Source of the DNA: an uncultured Cellulomonas sp.
GTDB taxonomy: Bacteria > Actinomycetota > Actinomycetes > Actinomycetales > Cellulomonadaceae
Direction: 5' to 3'
Assembly (NCBI RefSeq): GCF_947494015.1
Contig: NZ_CANLTL010000010.1
Span: 100,641 to 164,640 of the forward strand
DNA: 64,000 nt
The number at the start of each line of letters is the position of its first letter. The stretch's first letter is position 1. Under the pieces are notes generated by a model that saw nothing but the letters and a program-made list of their open reading frames with translations, was not told the origin of the DNA and made no database searches. Of the stretch, positions 40,598 through 51,491 are shown one piece after another. The position numbers and the translations under genes are program-made.

Positions 40598-41742
<1,145 letters not shown>

Positions 41743-41781
41743 CCTCCCCGCACCCGCTGCAGCTCGACCAGCACTGACATG

Positions 41782-41827
41782 CGTCCGCGTGCCCAGGGCG
41801 GCCCTCAGGTCGCCGGGCACGCGGACG
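41782..41827 (+). terminator. Terminator-like hairpin between gap and pgk
   Basis: A perfect 13-bp stem pairs 41782-41794 with 41815-41827 and is followed by TTTGT. The 20-base loop carries an inner AGGGC/GCCCT stem. Its form is that of an intrinsic terminator, but pgk and tpiA lie downstream with no clear promoter of their own. It may allow partial read-through and so set a higher level of Gap. Confidence 0.75.
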
Positions 41828-41864
41828 TTTGTCGTGCCCGACCCGATCGGACGGAACACACCCC

Positions 41865-43064
41865 ATGAAGACCATCGACGACCTCGGCGACCTGCGCGGC
41901 AAGCGCGTGCTGGTCCGTGCCGACCTGAACGTCCCGCTGGACGGCACCACCATCACCGACGACGGCCGGGTCCAGGCCGCCGTGCCGACGCTGCGCCGCC
42001 TGGCCGACGCCGGCGCGCGCGTCGTCGTCGCCGCCCACCTCGGCCGGCCCAAGGGCGCCCCCGAGGACAAGTACTCCCTGGCGCCGGTCGCGGCGCGCCT
42101 CGGCGAGCTGCTCGGCGCCCCGGTCCACCTGGCCCGGGACACGGTCGGCGACTCCGCCCGCGAGACCGTCGCCACGCTCGGTGACGGCGAGGTCGCGCTG
42201 CTGGAGAACATCCGGTTCGACCCGCGCGAGACCTCCAAGGACGACGCCGAGCGCGCCTCGCTGGCCGCCGACCTCGCCTCGCTCGCCGACGCGTACGTCT
42301 CGGACGGCTTCGGCGTCGTGCACCGCAAGCAGGCGTCGGTGTACGACATCGCGCAGGTGCTGCCGGCCGCCGTCGGCGGGCTCGTGCTCAAGGAGGTCGA
42401 CGCGCTGCGCCGGGCCACCGACTCGCCCGAGCGCCCCTACGTCGTCGTCCTGGGTGGCTCGAAGGTGTCCGACAAGCTCGGGGTCATCGCGAACCTGCTG
42501 ACGAAGGCCGACCGGCTGCTCATCGGCGGCGGCATGGTGTTCACGTTCCTCGCGGCCCAGGGCCACTCGGTCGGCACGTCGCTGCTCGAGGAGGACCAGA
42601 TCGACACGGTCAAGGGCTACCTCGCCCAGGCCGCCGAGGCCGGCGTCGAGATCGTGCTGCCCACCGACATCGTGGTGGCGGACTCGTTCGCCGCCGACTC
42701 GCCGCACGACGTCGTCGCCGCCGACGCGATCCCCAACGGGCGCATCGGGCTGGACATCGGACCGGCGTCGGCCGAGCTGTTCGCCAGCAAGATCGTCGAC
42801 GCGAAGACCATCGTCTGGAACGGCCCGATGGGCGTGTTCGAGTTCGACGCCTTCGCCGACGGCACGCGGGCGGTCGCCCAGGCCCTGGTGGACGCGGGCA
42901 CCCGCGGCGGCTTCAGCATCGTCGGTGGCGGTGACTCGGCCGCGGCGGTGCGCCGGCTCGGGTTCGACGAGGCGGCCTTCGGCCACATCTCCACCGGTGG
43001 TGGGGCGAGCCTGGAGTTCCTCGAGGGCAAGTCGCTGCCCGGCATCGCCGTCCTCGACGCCTGA
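41865..43064 (+). CDS. pgk: Phosphoglycerate kinase
   Basis: This 399-residue kinase makes ATP from 1,3-bisphosphoglycerate. Signature [12 protein letters not shown] is near the N-terminus, followed by the hinge region [15 protein letters not shown] and the nucleotide loop [19 protein letters not shown] 41865 matches the family start; the ribosome site is weak (ACGGAAC). It is the middle gene of the gap-pgk-tpiA set. Confidence 0.97.
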   Translation: MKTIDDLGDLRGKRVLVRADLNVPLDGTTITDDGRVQAAVPTLRRLADAGARVVVAAHLGRPKGAPEDKYSLAPVAARLGELLGAPVHLARDTVGDSARETVATLGDGEVALLENIRFDPRETSKDDAERASLAADLASLADAYVSDGFGVVHRKQASVYDIAQVLPAAVGGLVLKEVDALRRATDSPERPYVVVLGGSKVSDKLGVIANLLTKADRLLIGGGMVFTFLAAQGHSVGTSLLEEDQIDTVKGYLAQAAEAGVEIVLPTDIVVADSFAADSPHDVVAADAIPNGRIGLDIGPASAELFASKIVDAKTIVWNGPMGVFEFDAFADGTRAVAQALVDAGTRGGFSIVGGGDSAAAVRRLGFDEAAFGHISTGGGASLEFLEGKSLPGIAVLDA

Positions 43065-43102
43065 CCCGCCCGATCTGACCCTCTGACGTAAGGAGCCACG
43101 CC

Positions 43103-43906
<804 letters not shown>

Positions 43907-43924
43907 CCGCCGGTCGACCGGCGG
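43907..43924 (+). terminator. 18-bp palindrome directly after tpiA
   Basis: CCGCCGGTCGACCGGCGG begins at the base after the tpiA stop. It can form a tight stem and probably adds to termination with the larger repeat at 43954-44011. Confidence 0.55.
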
Positions 43925-43953
43925 ATCGACCGACAGGTCGACCCCGCGGGTGC

Positions 43954-44011
43954 CGACCACCCGATCCGGTTGCGCCGACACGGAGTTCGTGTTCGTCGGA
44001 TCGGGTGGTCG
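43954..44011 (+). terminator. Large inverted repeat between tpiA and secG
   Basis: A perfect 15-bp stem pairs 43954-43968 with 43997-44011. The 28-base loop contains a smaller ACACG/CGTGT stem. There is no U-tract. It probably ends the glycolytic operon; a protein-binding site for secG cannot be excluded. Confidence 0.65.
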
Positions 44012-44084
44012 TCACCTACCCTTGACCCCGGCGCCGCCGGTGCCACGTGCCCGACTCGCCCCGCCCGTGAGGAAGCGACCGTCC

Positions 44085-44330
44085 ATGGACGCCCTGCGCA
44101 TCACCCTCCAGCTGCTGCTGGTCCTGACCAGCCTGCTGCTGATCCCGCTGGTCCTGCTCCACAAGGGCAAGGGCGGTGGCCTGTCCGACATGTTCGGCGG
44201 TGGCGTGTCGAGCAACATCGGCAGCTCCGGCGTGGCCGAGCGCAACCTCAACCGCATCACGGTCATGACGGCCGTGCTCTGGGCCGTGGTCATCGTCCTG
44301 CTGGGCCTGGTCCAGCGCGTCTCCGGCTGA
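44085..44330 (+). CDS. secG: Preprotein translocase subunit SecG
   Basis: This 81-residue protein has two membrane helices (about 5-25 and 57-77) around the conserved loop KGKGGGLSDMFGGGVSS. SecG helps SecYEG during ATP-driven protein export. A GAGGAAG site precedes the ATG. A TACCCT at 44017-44022 might be its -10. Placement after tpiA is a common actinobacterial arrangement. Confidence 0.95.
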   Translation: MDALRITLQLLLVLTSLLLIPLVLLHKGKGGGLSDMFGGGVSSNIGSSGVAERNLNRITVMTAVLWAVVIVLLGLVQRVSG

Positions 44331-44382
44331 CCGCCCGCCCGACGACCGACCGCACCGACCGACACACACCGGAGGAACGACC

Positions 44383-44730
44383 GTGGCGAGTGGCAGTGCC
44401 ATCCGTGGCTCGCGCGTAGGCGCCGGACCGATGGGCGAGGCGGAGCGCGGCGACAGCGCTCCCCGTGTCCGGATCTCCTACTGGTGCGCGAACGGGCACG
44501 AGACCCGGCCGAGCTTCGCCGAGGAGGCCGGTCACGAGGCGCCCGCGACCTGGGACTGCCCGCGGTGCGGGTACCCCGCCGGTCAGGACCAGGCGAACCC
44601 GCCGGCGCCGATGAAGAACGAGCCGTACAAGACGCACCTCGCGTACGTGAAGGAGCGCCGGACCGATGAGGACGGCGAGGCGATCCTCGACGAGGCCCTC
44701 GCCGCCCTGCGCGCCCGGCGCGGCGGCTGA
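44383..44730 (+). CDS. rbpA: RNA polymerase-binding protein RbpA
   Basis: This 115-residue actinobacteria-specific transcription factor binds sigma and core RNA polymerase and stabilises the open complex. The central domain has the cysteine pairs YWCANGH and WDCPRCGYPAG. The basic linker and sigma-interaction domain follow (MKNEPYKTHLAYVKERR and the end EAILDEALAALR). GGAGGAA supports GTG 44383. Its presence is strong evidence for the phylum. Confidence 0.96.
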   Translation: MASGSAIRGSRVGAGPMGEAERGDSAPRVRISYWCANGHETRPSFAEEAGHEAPATWDCPRCGYPAGQDQANPPAPMKNEPYKTHLAYVKERRTDEDGEAILDEALAALRARRGG

Positions 44731-44766
44731 GCCCGCCACCGGGTCGTCCCGCGAGCCGGCCGGCCG

Positions 44767-45720
44767 TCAGCCGGCGGTGACGGCCGTGCCGGAGTCCACG
44801 CTGAAGGTGATGGTGTAGCCGTCCTCGCCGCGACGGTGATGCACCTCGGGGATCAGCAGGTGGACGAGCCACAGGCCGCGACCGGACACGGCCTGCGCCG
44901 TCTGCGCGACCATGCCCGCCAGGGGGTCCGGCCCGGCGCCGCCGTCGGACACGGCGACGGTCAGGCGGCCAGGTCCCGCCCAGGCCCGCAGGACGACCGG
45001 CGGCCGTCCGTGGACCCAGCCGTTGGTGACCGTCTCGCTGGTCGCCAGGATGACCGACTCCTGGGCGGTGGGCGACAACCCGGCGCGCACCGCGAGGTCG
45101 CGGACCGCACCGCGCGCGGCGCCGGCGGCCGGCGCCAGCATCGACAGCGTCGGCACGGTGTCCAGCGCCGGGTGGCGCGGGACGTCGAAGAACCGGTCGA
45201 CGCGGGCACCGACTCCGTCGAAGTCCGCGTTCGGAACGCTGTCCGCTCCCGACTGGACGAAGGGGTGCAGGGCCCGCAGCTCGGCGAGCCGGCGCGGGTC
45301 GAGCGCCGCGACGTCGTGCGCGCACTTGCCCCACGCCCGGAAGCGGGCCAGCGCGACGTTCGCCGCCGCCTCGTAGCGCCGCCAGCCGAGCCACTGCTGG
45401 TCGGTCATCGCCGGCATCTGGTTGACGATCCGGGCCCCGGCCGCCGACCCGTCGAGCCGTCCCAGCGTCTGCTGGGCGCGGTGCAGGTCCCGCGCCGGGA
45501 ACCGTTCGTCCGGCCGCTCGGCGATCATGTCGAGCAGCGCCTCGGGCACCGCCGAGGCGATCGCGTCGACGAAGTCCGGCTCGCCCAGCAGGATCACGTG
45601 GTCCCCGGCCGCCGCGCCCTCGCGGACGAACGGGACCATGAGGTCGACGAGCTCCGCCGGACCGTCATGGAGGACGAGGTCATGCCGGAAGGCACCGTCC
45701 GCGTGCGCGATCGCCGTCAT
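44767..45720 (-). CDS. MEDS-domain anti-sigma/sensor kinase-like protein (RsbA family)
   Basis: The 317-residue protein pairs an N-terminal MEDS sensory domain (about residues 8-165: FRHDLVLHDGPAELVDLMVPF, GDHVILLGEP) with a GHKL ATPase (about 195-310). The ATPase shows an N-box ETVTNGWVHG, a G1 box VSDGGAGPDPLAG and a G2 box SGRGLWLVHL. Such proteins act as serine kinases or anti-sigma factors in partner-switching pathways. The ATG overlaps the stop of the upstream MEDS-STAS gene. No sigma-factor gene is adjacent. The sensed signal is unknown. Confidence 0.85.
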   Translation of the reverse strand: MTAIAHADGAFRHDLVLHDGPAELVDLMVPFVREGAAAGDHVILLGEPDFVDAIASAVPEALLDMIAERPDERFPARDLHRAQQTLGRLDGSAAGARIVNQMPAMTDQQWLGWRRYEAAANVALARFRAWGKCAHDVAALDPRRLAELRALHPFVQSGADSVPNADFDGVGARVDRFFDVPRHPALDTVPTLSMLAPAAGAARGAVRDLAVRAGLSPTAQESVILATSETVTNGWVHGRPPVVLRAWAGPGRLTVAVSDGGAGPDPLAGMVAQTAQAVSGRGLWLVHLLIPEVHHRRGEDGYTITFSVDSGTAVTAG

Positions 45721-46547
45721 GACACCTCTCCCAGATCCAGCGCGTCGAGTGCCAGCACATCGACGAGTCGGGTGACCAGCGGCGACGCGCCTACCAGGTG
45801 CAGGCGCGTCCCCAGGGCAGCTGCGGCGCGGTGCATCGCGACCAGGCCCGAGTGGTCGACGAACCCGAGCTCGGTGAGGTCGAGCACCCGGGGCGTCGGC
45901 ACCTGCGCGGCGGCGACCTGGGTGAGAGCACGACCGAGCGCGGGTGCCGAGGCCCGGTCCACCTCGCCGGCCAGCCCCAGGCCCCCGCCGCCGGTGGCGT
46001 GCAGCAGGAAGGGCGACGGCGTCCCACCGGTCAGGGCGTGCACGCACGCGACCTCGGCGACCGGCCCGTCCCCGAGATCCTCGACGTCGTAGCTGCACAG
46101 GATCGTCAGCGCATGGTCCCGGGCGTAGCGGTCGATCAGGTGCTCCGAGCGCACCCAGGCCGCACGGGACACGGGGTCGTGCGCCAGGTCCGTGGCGTCG
46201 GTCAGCACCCGCAGTCCGGTGTAGCCGTCGTCCAGTGCGGCGTCGACCATGGGACCCAAGGACTCGACCGGGTCCTGGGACGGCCGCCAGTCGGGGTCGG
46301 TCGTCAGTGGCACGGTGACCGGGAGGTCGGGCATGGGTCCCCACCGCACGTCGGCGGCGTCGGACACGTCCCCGTAGCGGATCCCGTCGGGGCTGAGACG
46401 GCAGAACACCACCCGCTCGTGGCGGTCCAGGCCCTCGGAGACGTAGTCGCGGGCGGCCCGCACGAGGTCGCCCATCCCGCGGAACGGCCAGCATCCGTGG
46501 TCGCCGGGGGACCGACCCGTCGGTGCAGTCAGGAATCGAGCAGGCAC
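45717..46547 (-). CDS. MEDS-STAS protein, putative anti-sigma factor antagonist
   Basis: This protein of about 276 residues has an N-terminal MEDS domain (starting HGCWPFRGMGDLVRAARDYV) and a C-terminal STAS domain. The STAS domain contains the phospho-acceptor context LGFVDHSGLVAMHRA, where Ser matches the regulatory serine of SpoIIAA-like antagonists. It probably opposes the ATPase partner encoded just downstream by partner switching. GTG 46547 was chosen because GGAGGGG lies 12-18 bases ahead and the domain starts soon after; GTG 46607 would add 20 poorly ordered residues. A 9-bp tandem repeat lies upstream. Confidence 0.8.
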   Translation of the reverse strand: MPARFLTAPTGRSPGDHGCWPFRGMGDLVRAARDYVSEGLDRHERVVFCRLSPDGIRYGDVSDAADVRWGPMPDLPVTVPLTTDPDWRPSQDPVESLGPMVDAALDDGYTGLRVLTDATDLAHDPVSRAAWVRSEHLIDRYARDHALTILCSYDVEDLGDGPVAEVACVHALTGGTPSPFLLHATGGGGLGLAGEVDRASAPALGRALTQVAAAQVPTPRVLDLTELGFVDHSGLVAMHRAAAALGTRLHLVGASPLVTRLVDVLALDALDLGEVS

Positions 46548-46654
46548 CGGGTCACCGTCCCCTCCGCCTCGCTGTGCGATCGCCTGGTGCTCCCCGAATC
46601 GTCGCACCGAGCGCGCCCGCGGCGCACGTCGAGAGGGACGGGGCGCCGGATCGC

Positions 46655-46717
46655 GGCACCAGTGGCACCAGTGGCACCAGTGGCACCACTGGCACCAGTG
46701 GTACCACGGGCACGAGG
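46655..46717. repeat. 9-bp tandem repeat, seven copies
   Basis: Seven tandem nonamers run from 46655 to 46717. Copies 1, 2, 3 and 5 are GGCACCAGT and the rest differ at one to three positions. It lies between the pgl stop and the start of the MEDS-STAS gene on minus, so it would be in that gene's upstream region. Confidence 0.9.
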
Positions 46718-46725
46718 GGCAGCCG

Positions 46726-47490
46726 TCAGGTGACCTGGCCGGTCGCCGCCGCGGCGGCGTCGAGCAGCCACAGCGTCCGCTCGTGCCCGACGGCGCCCGC
46801 CGCCGGGGTCTGGTCGACCGCGGCGCCGGCCAGCGCGGAGGCGACGGCGTCGGCCTTCTCGGCCCCGGCCGCCACGACCCACACCTCGCGCGCCGACCGG
46901 ATGGCGTCGAACGTCAGCGAGACGCGCTCCGGCGGCGGCTTGGGGGAGCCGTGCACCCCGACGGCGGCGGTGCCCGTGACCCCCAGCGCGTCGTGCCCGG
47001 GGAACAGCGAGGCGACGTGGCCGTCGGGGCCCATCCCGAACAGCGCGACGTCGAAGGCGGGCACCGCCAGGTCGGCGGCCTCCGCCGACGCGAACCGCGC
47101 GAGCTCGGCGGCGTACTGCTCGGCGGCGTGCTCGGGCGTCGCCGCGCCGGCGTCCGACGCCGGGATCGGGTGCACGTTCTGGCTGGGCAGCGCGTCGCCG
47201 AGCGCGTCGATGAGGGCGTCGCGTGCCTGCGTCTCGTTGCGCTCCGCGTCGCCGTCCGGCACGAACCGCTCGTCACCCCACCACAGGTGCACCCCGGTCC
47301 AGTCGACGGCGTCGCGCACGGGGTTGCGGGCGACGGCGGCCAGCGTCTTGATGCCGACGGTGCCACCGGTGAGCACGACGTGCACCGGTCGCCGGACCGA
47401 CTGCAGGTCCAGCACACGGGTGAGCAGCCGCGCGGCGACCGCCTCGGCCAGCAGGTCCGCGTCGGGGTGGACCACGACGGCGCGGGTCAC
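46726..47490 (-). CDS. pgl: 6-phosphogluconolactonase
   Basis: This 254-residue enzyme hydrolyses 6-phosphogluconolactone in the oxidative pentose-phosphate pathway. It has the SugP isomerase fold with VLTGGTVGIKTLAAV, WTGVHLWWGDERFVP and FGMGPDGHVASLFPGH, which are hallmarks of the devB/pgl family. Its GTG overlaps the opcA stop (GTGA). It is the last gene of the tkt-tal-zwf-opcA-pgl operon. Confidence 0.93.
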   Translation of the reverse strand: MTRAVVVHPDADLLAEAVAARLLTRVLDLQSVRRPVHVVLTGGTVGIKTLAAVARNPVRDAVDWTGVHLWWGDERFVPDGDAERNETQARDALIDALGDALPSQNVHPIPASDAGAATPEHAAEQYAAELARFASAEAADLAVPAFDVALFGMGPDGHVASLFPGHDALGVTGTAAVGVHGSPKPPPERVSLTFDAIRSAREVWVVAAGAEKADAVASALAGAAVDQTPAAGAVGHERTLWLLDAAAAATGQVT

Positions 47491-48407
47491 CGCGACACCC
47501 GGGGGAGGCCGCGGGTGAGCGTCTCGGCGTAGACCTCGTCGGGGTCGAGCCGGCGCAGCTCCTCCGCCAGGCACTCGCGCAGCTGGCGGATGGGGAGCGC
47601 GATCCGGTGCTCGGGCTGCTCGGGCTGGCGCAGCGCGGCGGTCTTGCCGTCCGGCCGGTCGAGCACGATCGCGCCGACCTCGCGCTCGAGCCGCACGCAC
47701 GTGATCGCCTGGGCGTCGGGTTCGCGCTCGACGTCCACCGGGCACTGGAGCTCCTCGGCCAGCCAGGCCGCCAGCAGGTCGACCGAGGGGTGCGTCGACT
47801 GGCCGCTCACCACGGCGCGCGTGACCGGCTCGTACGGCGGTTGGTCCAGCGCCGCGGCGAGCAGCCCGCGCCACAGCGTGATGCGCGTCCAGGCGAGGTC
47901 GGTGTCACCGGGGCGGTGCACCTCGGCCAGGCGCCGCAGCACCTCCTGCGGTGCGTCGCACGCGGTGGAGTCGGTGATGCGCCGCTGGGCCATCCGGCCG
48001 AGCGGGTGGTTGGCGGGGTCCTGCGGCGGGTCGTACGGCCACCACGTGACGATGGGGGCATCGGGCAGCAGCAGCGGGATGACCAGCGTGTCCCCCTCGG
48101 GCACGAGCTGACCGGAGGGCCGCAGCACGATCACCTCGCTCGCGCCGGCGTCGCCGCCGAGGCGGATCTGGGCGTCGAGACCCCCGTCGCTCGCGCCCTC
48201 GGCGGCCTCGGTGATGACGATGATCCGGCAGGGGTGCTCCCGGCTCGCGTCGTTCGCGGCCTCGATCGCCTCCTCGACGTCGTGCCGGCCGACGTCGATC
48301 ACCAGGGTCAGCACCCGGCCGAGGGCGACGGCGCCGCCCTCGTCGCGGAGCTTGACCAGCCGCTTGTTGACGTCGTTCGTGGTGGTGCTGGGCAGATCGA
48401 TGATCAC
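47487..48407 (-). CDS. opcA: Glucose-6-phosphate dehydrogenase assembly protein OpcA
   Basis: This 306-residue protein is needed for active glucose-6-phosphate dehydrogenase in actinobacteria and cyanobacteria. The start VIIDLPSTTTNDVNKRLVKL and the segments ALGRVLTLVID and APIVTWWPYDPPQDPANHPL are typical. GTG 48407 was chosen over a longer frame (48479) because GGAGGA lies eight bases upstream and the family begins at this residue. It sits between zwf and pgl as in most actinobacteria. Confidence 0.93.
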   Translation of the reverse strand: MIIDLPSTTTNDVNKRLVKLRDEGGAVALGRVLTLVIDVGRHDVEEAIEAANDASREHPCRIIVITEAAEGASDGGLDAQIRLGGDAGASEVIVLRPSGQLVPEGDTLVIPLLLPDAPIVTWWPYDPPQDPANHPLGRMAQRRITDSTACDAPQEVLRRLAEVHRPGDTDLAWTRITLWRGLLAAALDQPPYEPVTRAVVSGQSTHPSVDLLAAWLAEELQCPVDVEREPDAQAITCVRLEREVGAIVLDRPDGKTAALRQPEQPEHRIALPIRQLRECLAEELRRLDPDEVYAETLTRGLPRVSR

Positions 48408-48457
48408 GCGGGGGTCCTCCGGGCTGGGGAGAGGGGACGGGGAGCCGGTCCGGTCAG

Positions 48458-48508
48458 GGTCGGCACGTCGGGTCGGCATGTCGCGCTCGGCAGGTCACGG
48501 TCGGCGCG

Positions 48509-48512
<4 letters not shown>
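48458..48512. repeat. Degenerate 14-bp tandem repeat between opcA and zwf
   Basis: Four head-to-tail units approximate GGTCGGCANGTCNN (48458-48470, 48471-48484, 48485-48498, 48499-48512). The last unit runs into the final codons of zwf. It would lie in the zwf-opcA intercistronic part of the mRNA. Confidence 0.7.
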
Positions 48513-50046
<1,534 letters not shown>

Positions 50047-50050
<4 letters not shown>

Positions 50051-50241
50051 GCGATCTCCTCGCCCGCGGCCACGAGGGCGGCGAGCCGGGTCGGAGCGGT
50101 GGTATCCGTGACGTGCGGGCGCAGCACGGGGCGGCCGTGGTCGGCCAGGACGGCGGCGTCCCTCGCGGCCGGGGCCGCGAGGAGGGCCGCGGGTGACCGC
50201 GGCGCCCGGGACGCTGAACCCGTCCCGGGCACCGCGGTCAT
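50047..50241 (-). pseudogene. pgi: Probable C-terminal remnant of glucose-6-phosphate isomerase (pgi)
   Basis: This 64-codon frame sits where pgi stands in the tkt-tal-pgi-zwf-opcA-pgl order of many related actinobacteria. Its second half contains RDAAVLADHGRPVLRPHVTD, which resembles from memory the final residues of the actinobacterial Pgi of about 550 residues. The catalytic domain is absent. No ribosome-binding site is visible before its ATG, and it still ends in an ATGA overlap with zwf. I infer a deletion that left only the 3' end. A short unrelated coupling peptide is the alternative. Confidence 0.6.
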
Positions 50242-50275
50242 CGGCGCAGGGCGCGTGCGGGTGCGGCGTGAGCCG

Positions 50276-51430
50276 TCACTGACCCGCCTGCTGGCTGCTG
50301 TCGCTGCCGGCGGCCCGGGCCAGGCCGTCGGAGATCGTCGACAGCAGCTCGGTCCAGCTGGCCTCGAACTTGCTGATGCCCTCGGCCTCGAGCGCCTCGG
50401 TCACCTCGTCGATCTCGATCCCGAGGCTGCGCAGCCGCTCGATGACCTGCTCCGCCTCGGCCTTGGTGCCCGAGACGGTGTCGCCGCGGATCTCGCCGTG
50501 GTCGGCCACCGCGAGGAGGGTCGCCTCCGGCATCGTGTTCACGACGCCGTCGACGACGAGCTCGTCGACGTACAGGGTGTCGGGGTAGGCCTTGTCCTTG
50601 ACACCGGTCGACGCCCACAGCGGGCGCTGCGGGCGGGCGCCCAGCGCCGCGAGCTTCTGCCAGCGCTCGGTCGCGGTGCGCTCCTGGTAGAGCGCGTACG
50701 CGAGGCGGGCGTTGGCGATCGCGGCCTTGCCGCGCACCGCCTTGGCCTCCTCGGTCCCCAGCTCGTCGAGCCTGGGGTCGATGGCGGCGTCCACCCGGGA
50801 CACGAAGAACGACGCGACCGAGCCGATCGGCGCGAGGTCGTGGCCCGAGGCGTGCGCGCGCTCGAGCCCGGCCATGTAGGCGTCGATGACCTTGCCGTAC
50901 CGCTCGAGGGAGAAGATCAGCGTGACGTTGACGCTGATCCCGTCCGCGATCGCGTCCTCGATGGCCTGCAGGCCCTCCTGGGTCGCCGGGATCTTGATGA
51001 ACGCGTTCGGCCGGTCGATGCTCGCCCAGAGCTCGCGCGCCTGGGCGATGGTGGCGTCGCCGTCCTTGGCCAGGCGCGGGTCGACCTCGAGGGAGACCCG
51101 GCCGTCGACGGTGTCGCTCTCGTCGTACACGGGCTTGAGCACGTCGGCGGCCTCGCGCACGTCGTCGCTCGTGATGGCGAGCACGGCGGCCTCGGTGTCG
51201 GTGCCGGCGGCGGCCAGCTCGGCGAGCTGCTCGTCGTAGGCGTTCCCCTTGGACAGGGCCGAGGCGAAGATGGACGGGTTCGTCGTCACCCCGACGACCC
51301 GGTGCTCCCGGACGAGGTCGGCGAGGTTGCCGGTCCGCAGCCGTTCCCGGGACAGGTCGTCGAGCCAGACGGCGACCCCGGCGTCGGCCAGGGTGTCGAG
51401 CGGTGTGGTGGCGCGGGCGGTGTCGGTCAC
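50276..51430 (-). CDS. tal: Transaldolase
   Basis: This 384-residue enzyme of the non-oxidative pentose-phosphate branch has the phrases [14 protein letters not shown] and [14 protein letters not shown] (the Schiff-base Lys is in KIPAT), with [11 protein letters not shown]. The later [18 protein letters not shown] is typical of the actinobacterial bifunctional-length class. GGAGGA five bases ahead supports GTG 51430. The C-terminal SDSSQQAGQ tail is short and polar. Confidence 0.96.
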   Translation of the reverse strand: MTDTARATTPLDTLADAGVAVWLDDLSRERLRTGNLADLVREHRVVGVTTNPSIFASALSKGNAYDEQLAELAAAGTDTEAAVLAITSDDVREAADVLKPVYDESDTVDGRVSLEVDPRLAKDGDATIAQARELWASIDRPNAFIKIPATQEGLQAIEDAIADGISVNVTLIFSLERYGKVIDAYMAGLERAHASGHDLAPIGSVASFFVSRVDAAIDPRLDELGTEEAKAVRGKAAIANARLAYALYQERTATERWQKLAALGARPQRPLWASTGVKDKAYPDTLYVDELVVDGVVNTMPEATLLAVADHGEIRGDTVSGTKAEAEQVIERLRSLGIEIDEVTEALEAEGISKFEASWTELLSTISDGLARAAGSDSSQQAGQ

Positions 51431-51461
51431 AGCGTCCTCCTGAGGGTCTGTCGGTCGTGGT

Positions 51462-51477
51462 CCGGTGCCGGCACCGG
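51462..51477. other. 16-bp palindrome between tkt and tal
   Basis: CCGGTGCCGGCACCGG is a perfect palindrome in the 61-base gap between the tkt stop and the tal start on minus. It could form a short stem and affect relative expression or mRNA stability. It is not followed by a U-tract. Confidence 0.5.
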
Positions 51478-51491
51478 GAAGGTGCCGGCCG

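Noticed and set aside
46655..46717. Possible CRISPR-like array.
   Set aside because: The units are 9 bp, directly abutting, without spacers; no cas gene is present in the window.
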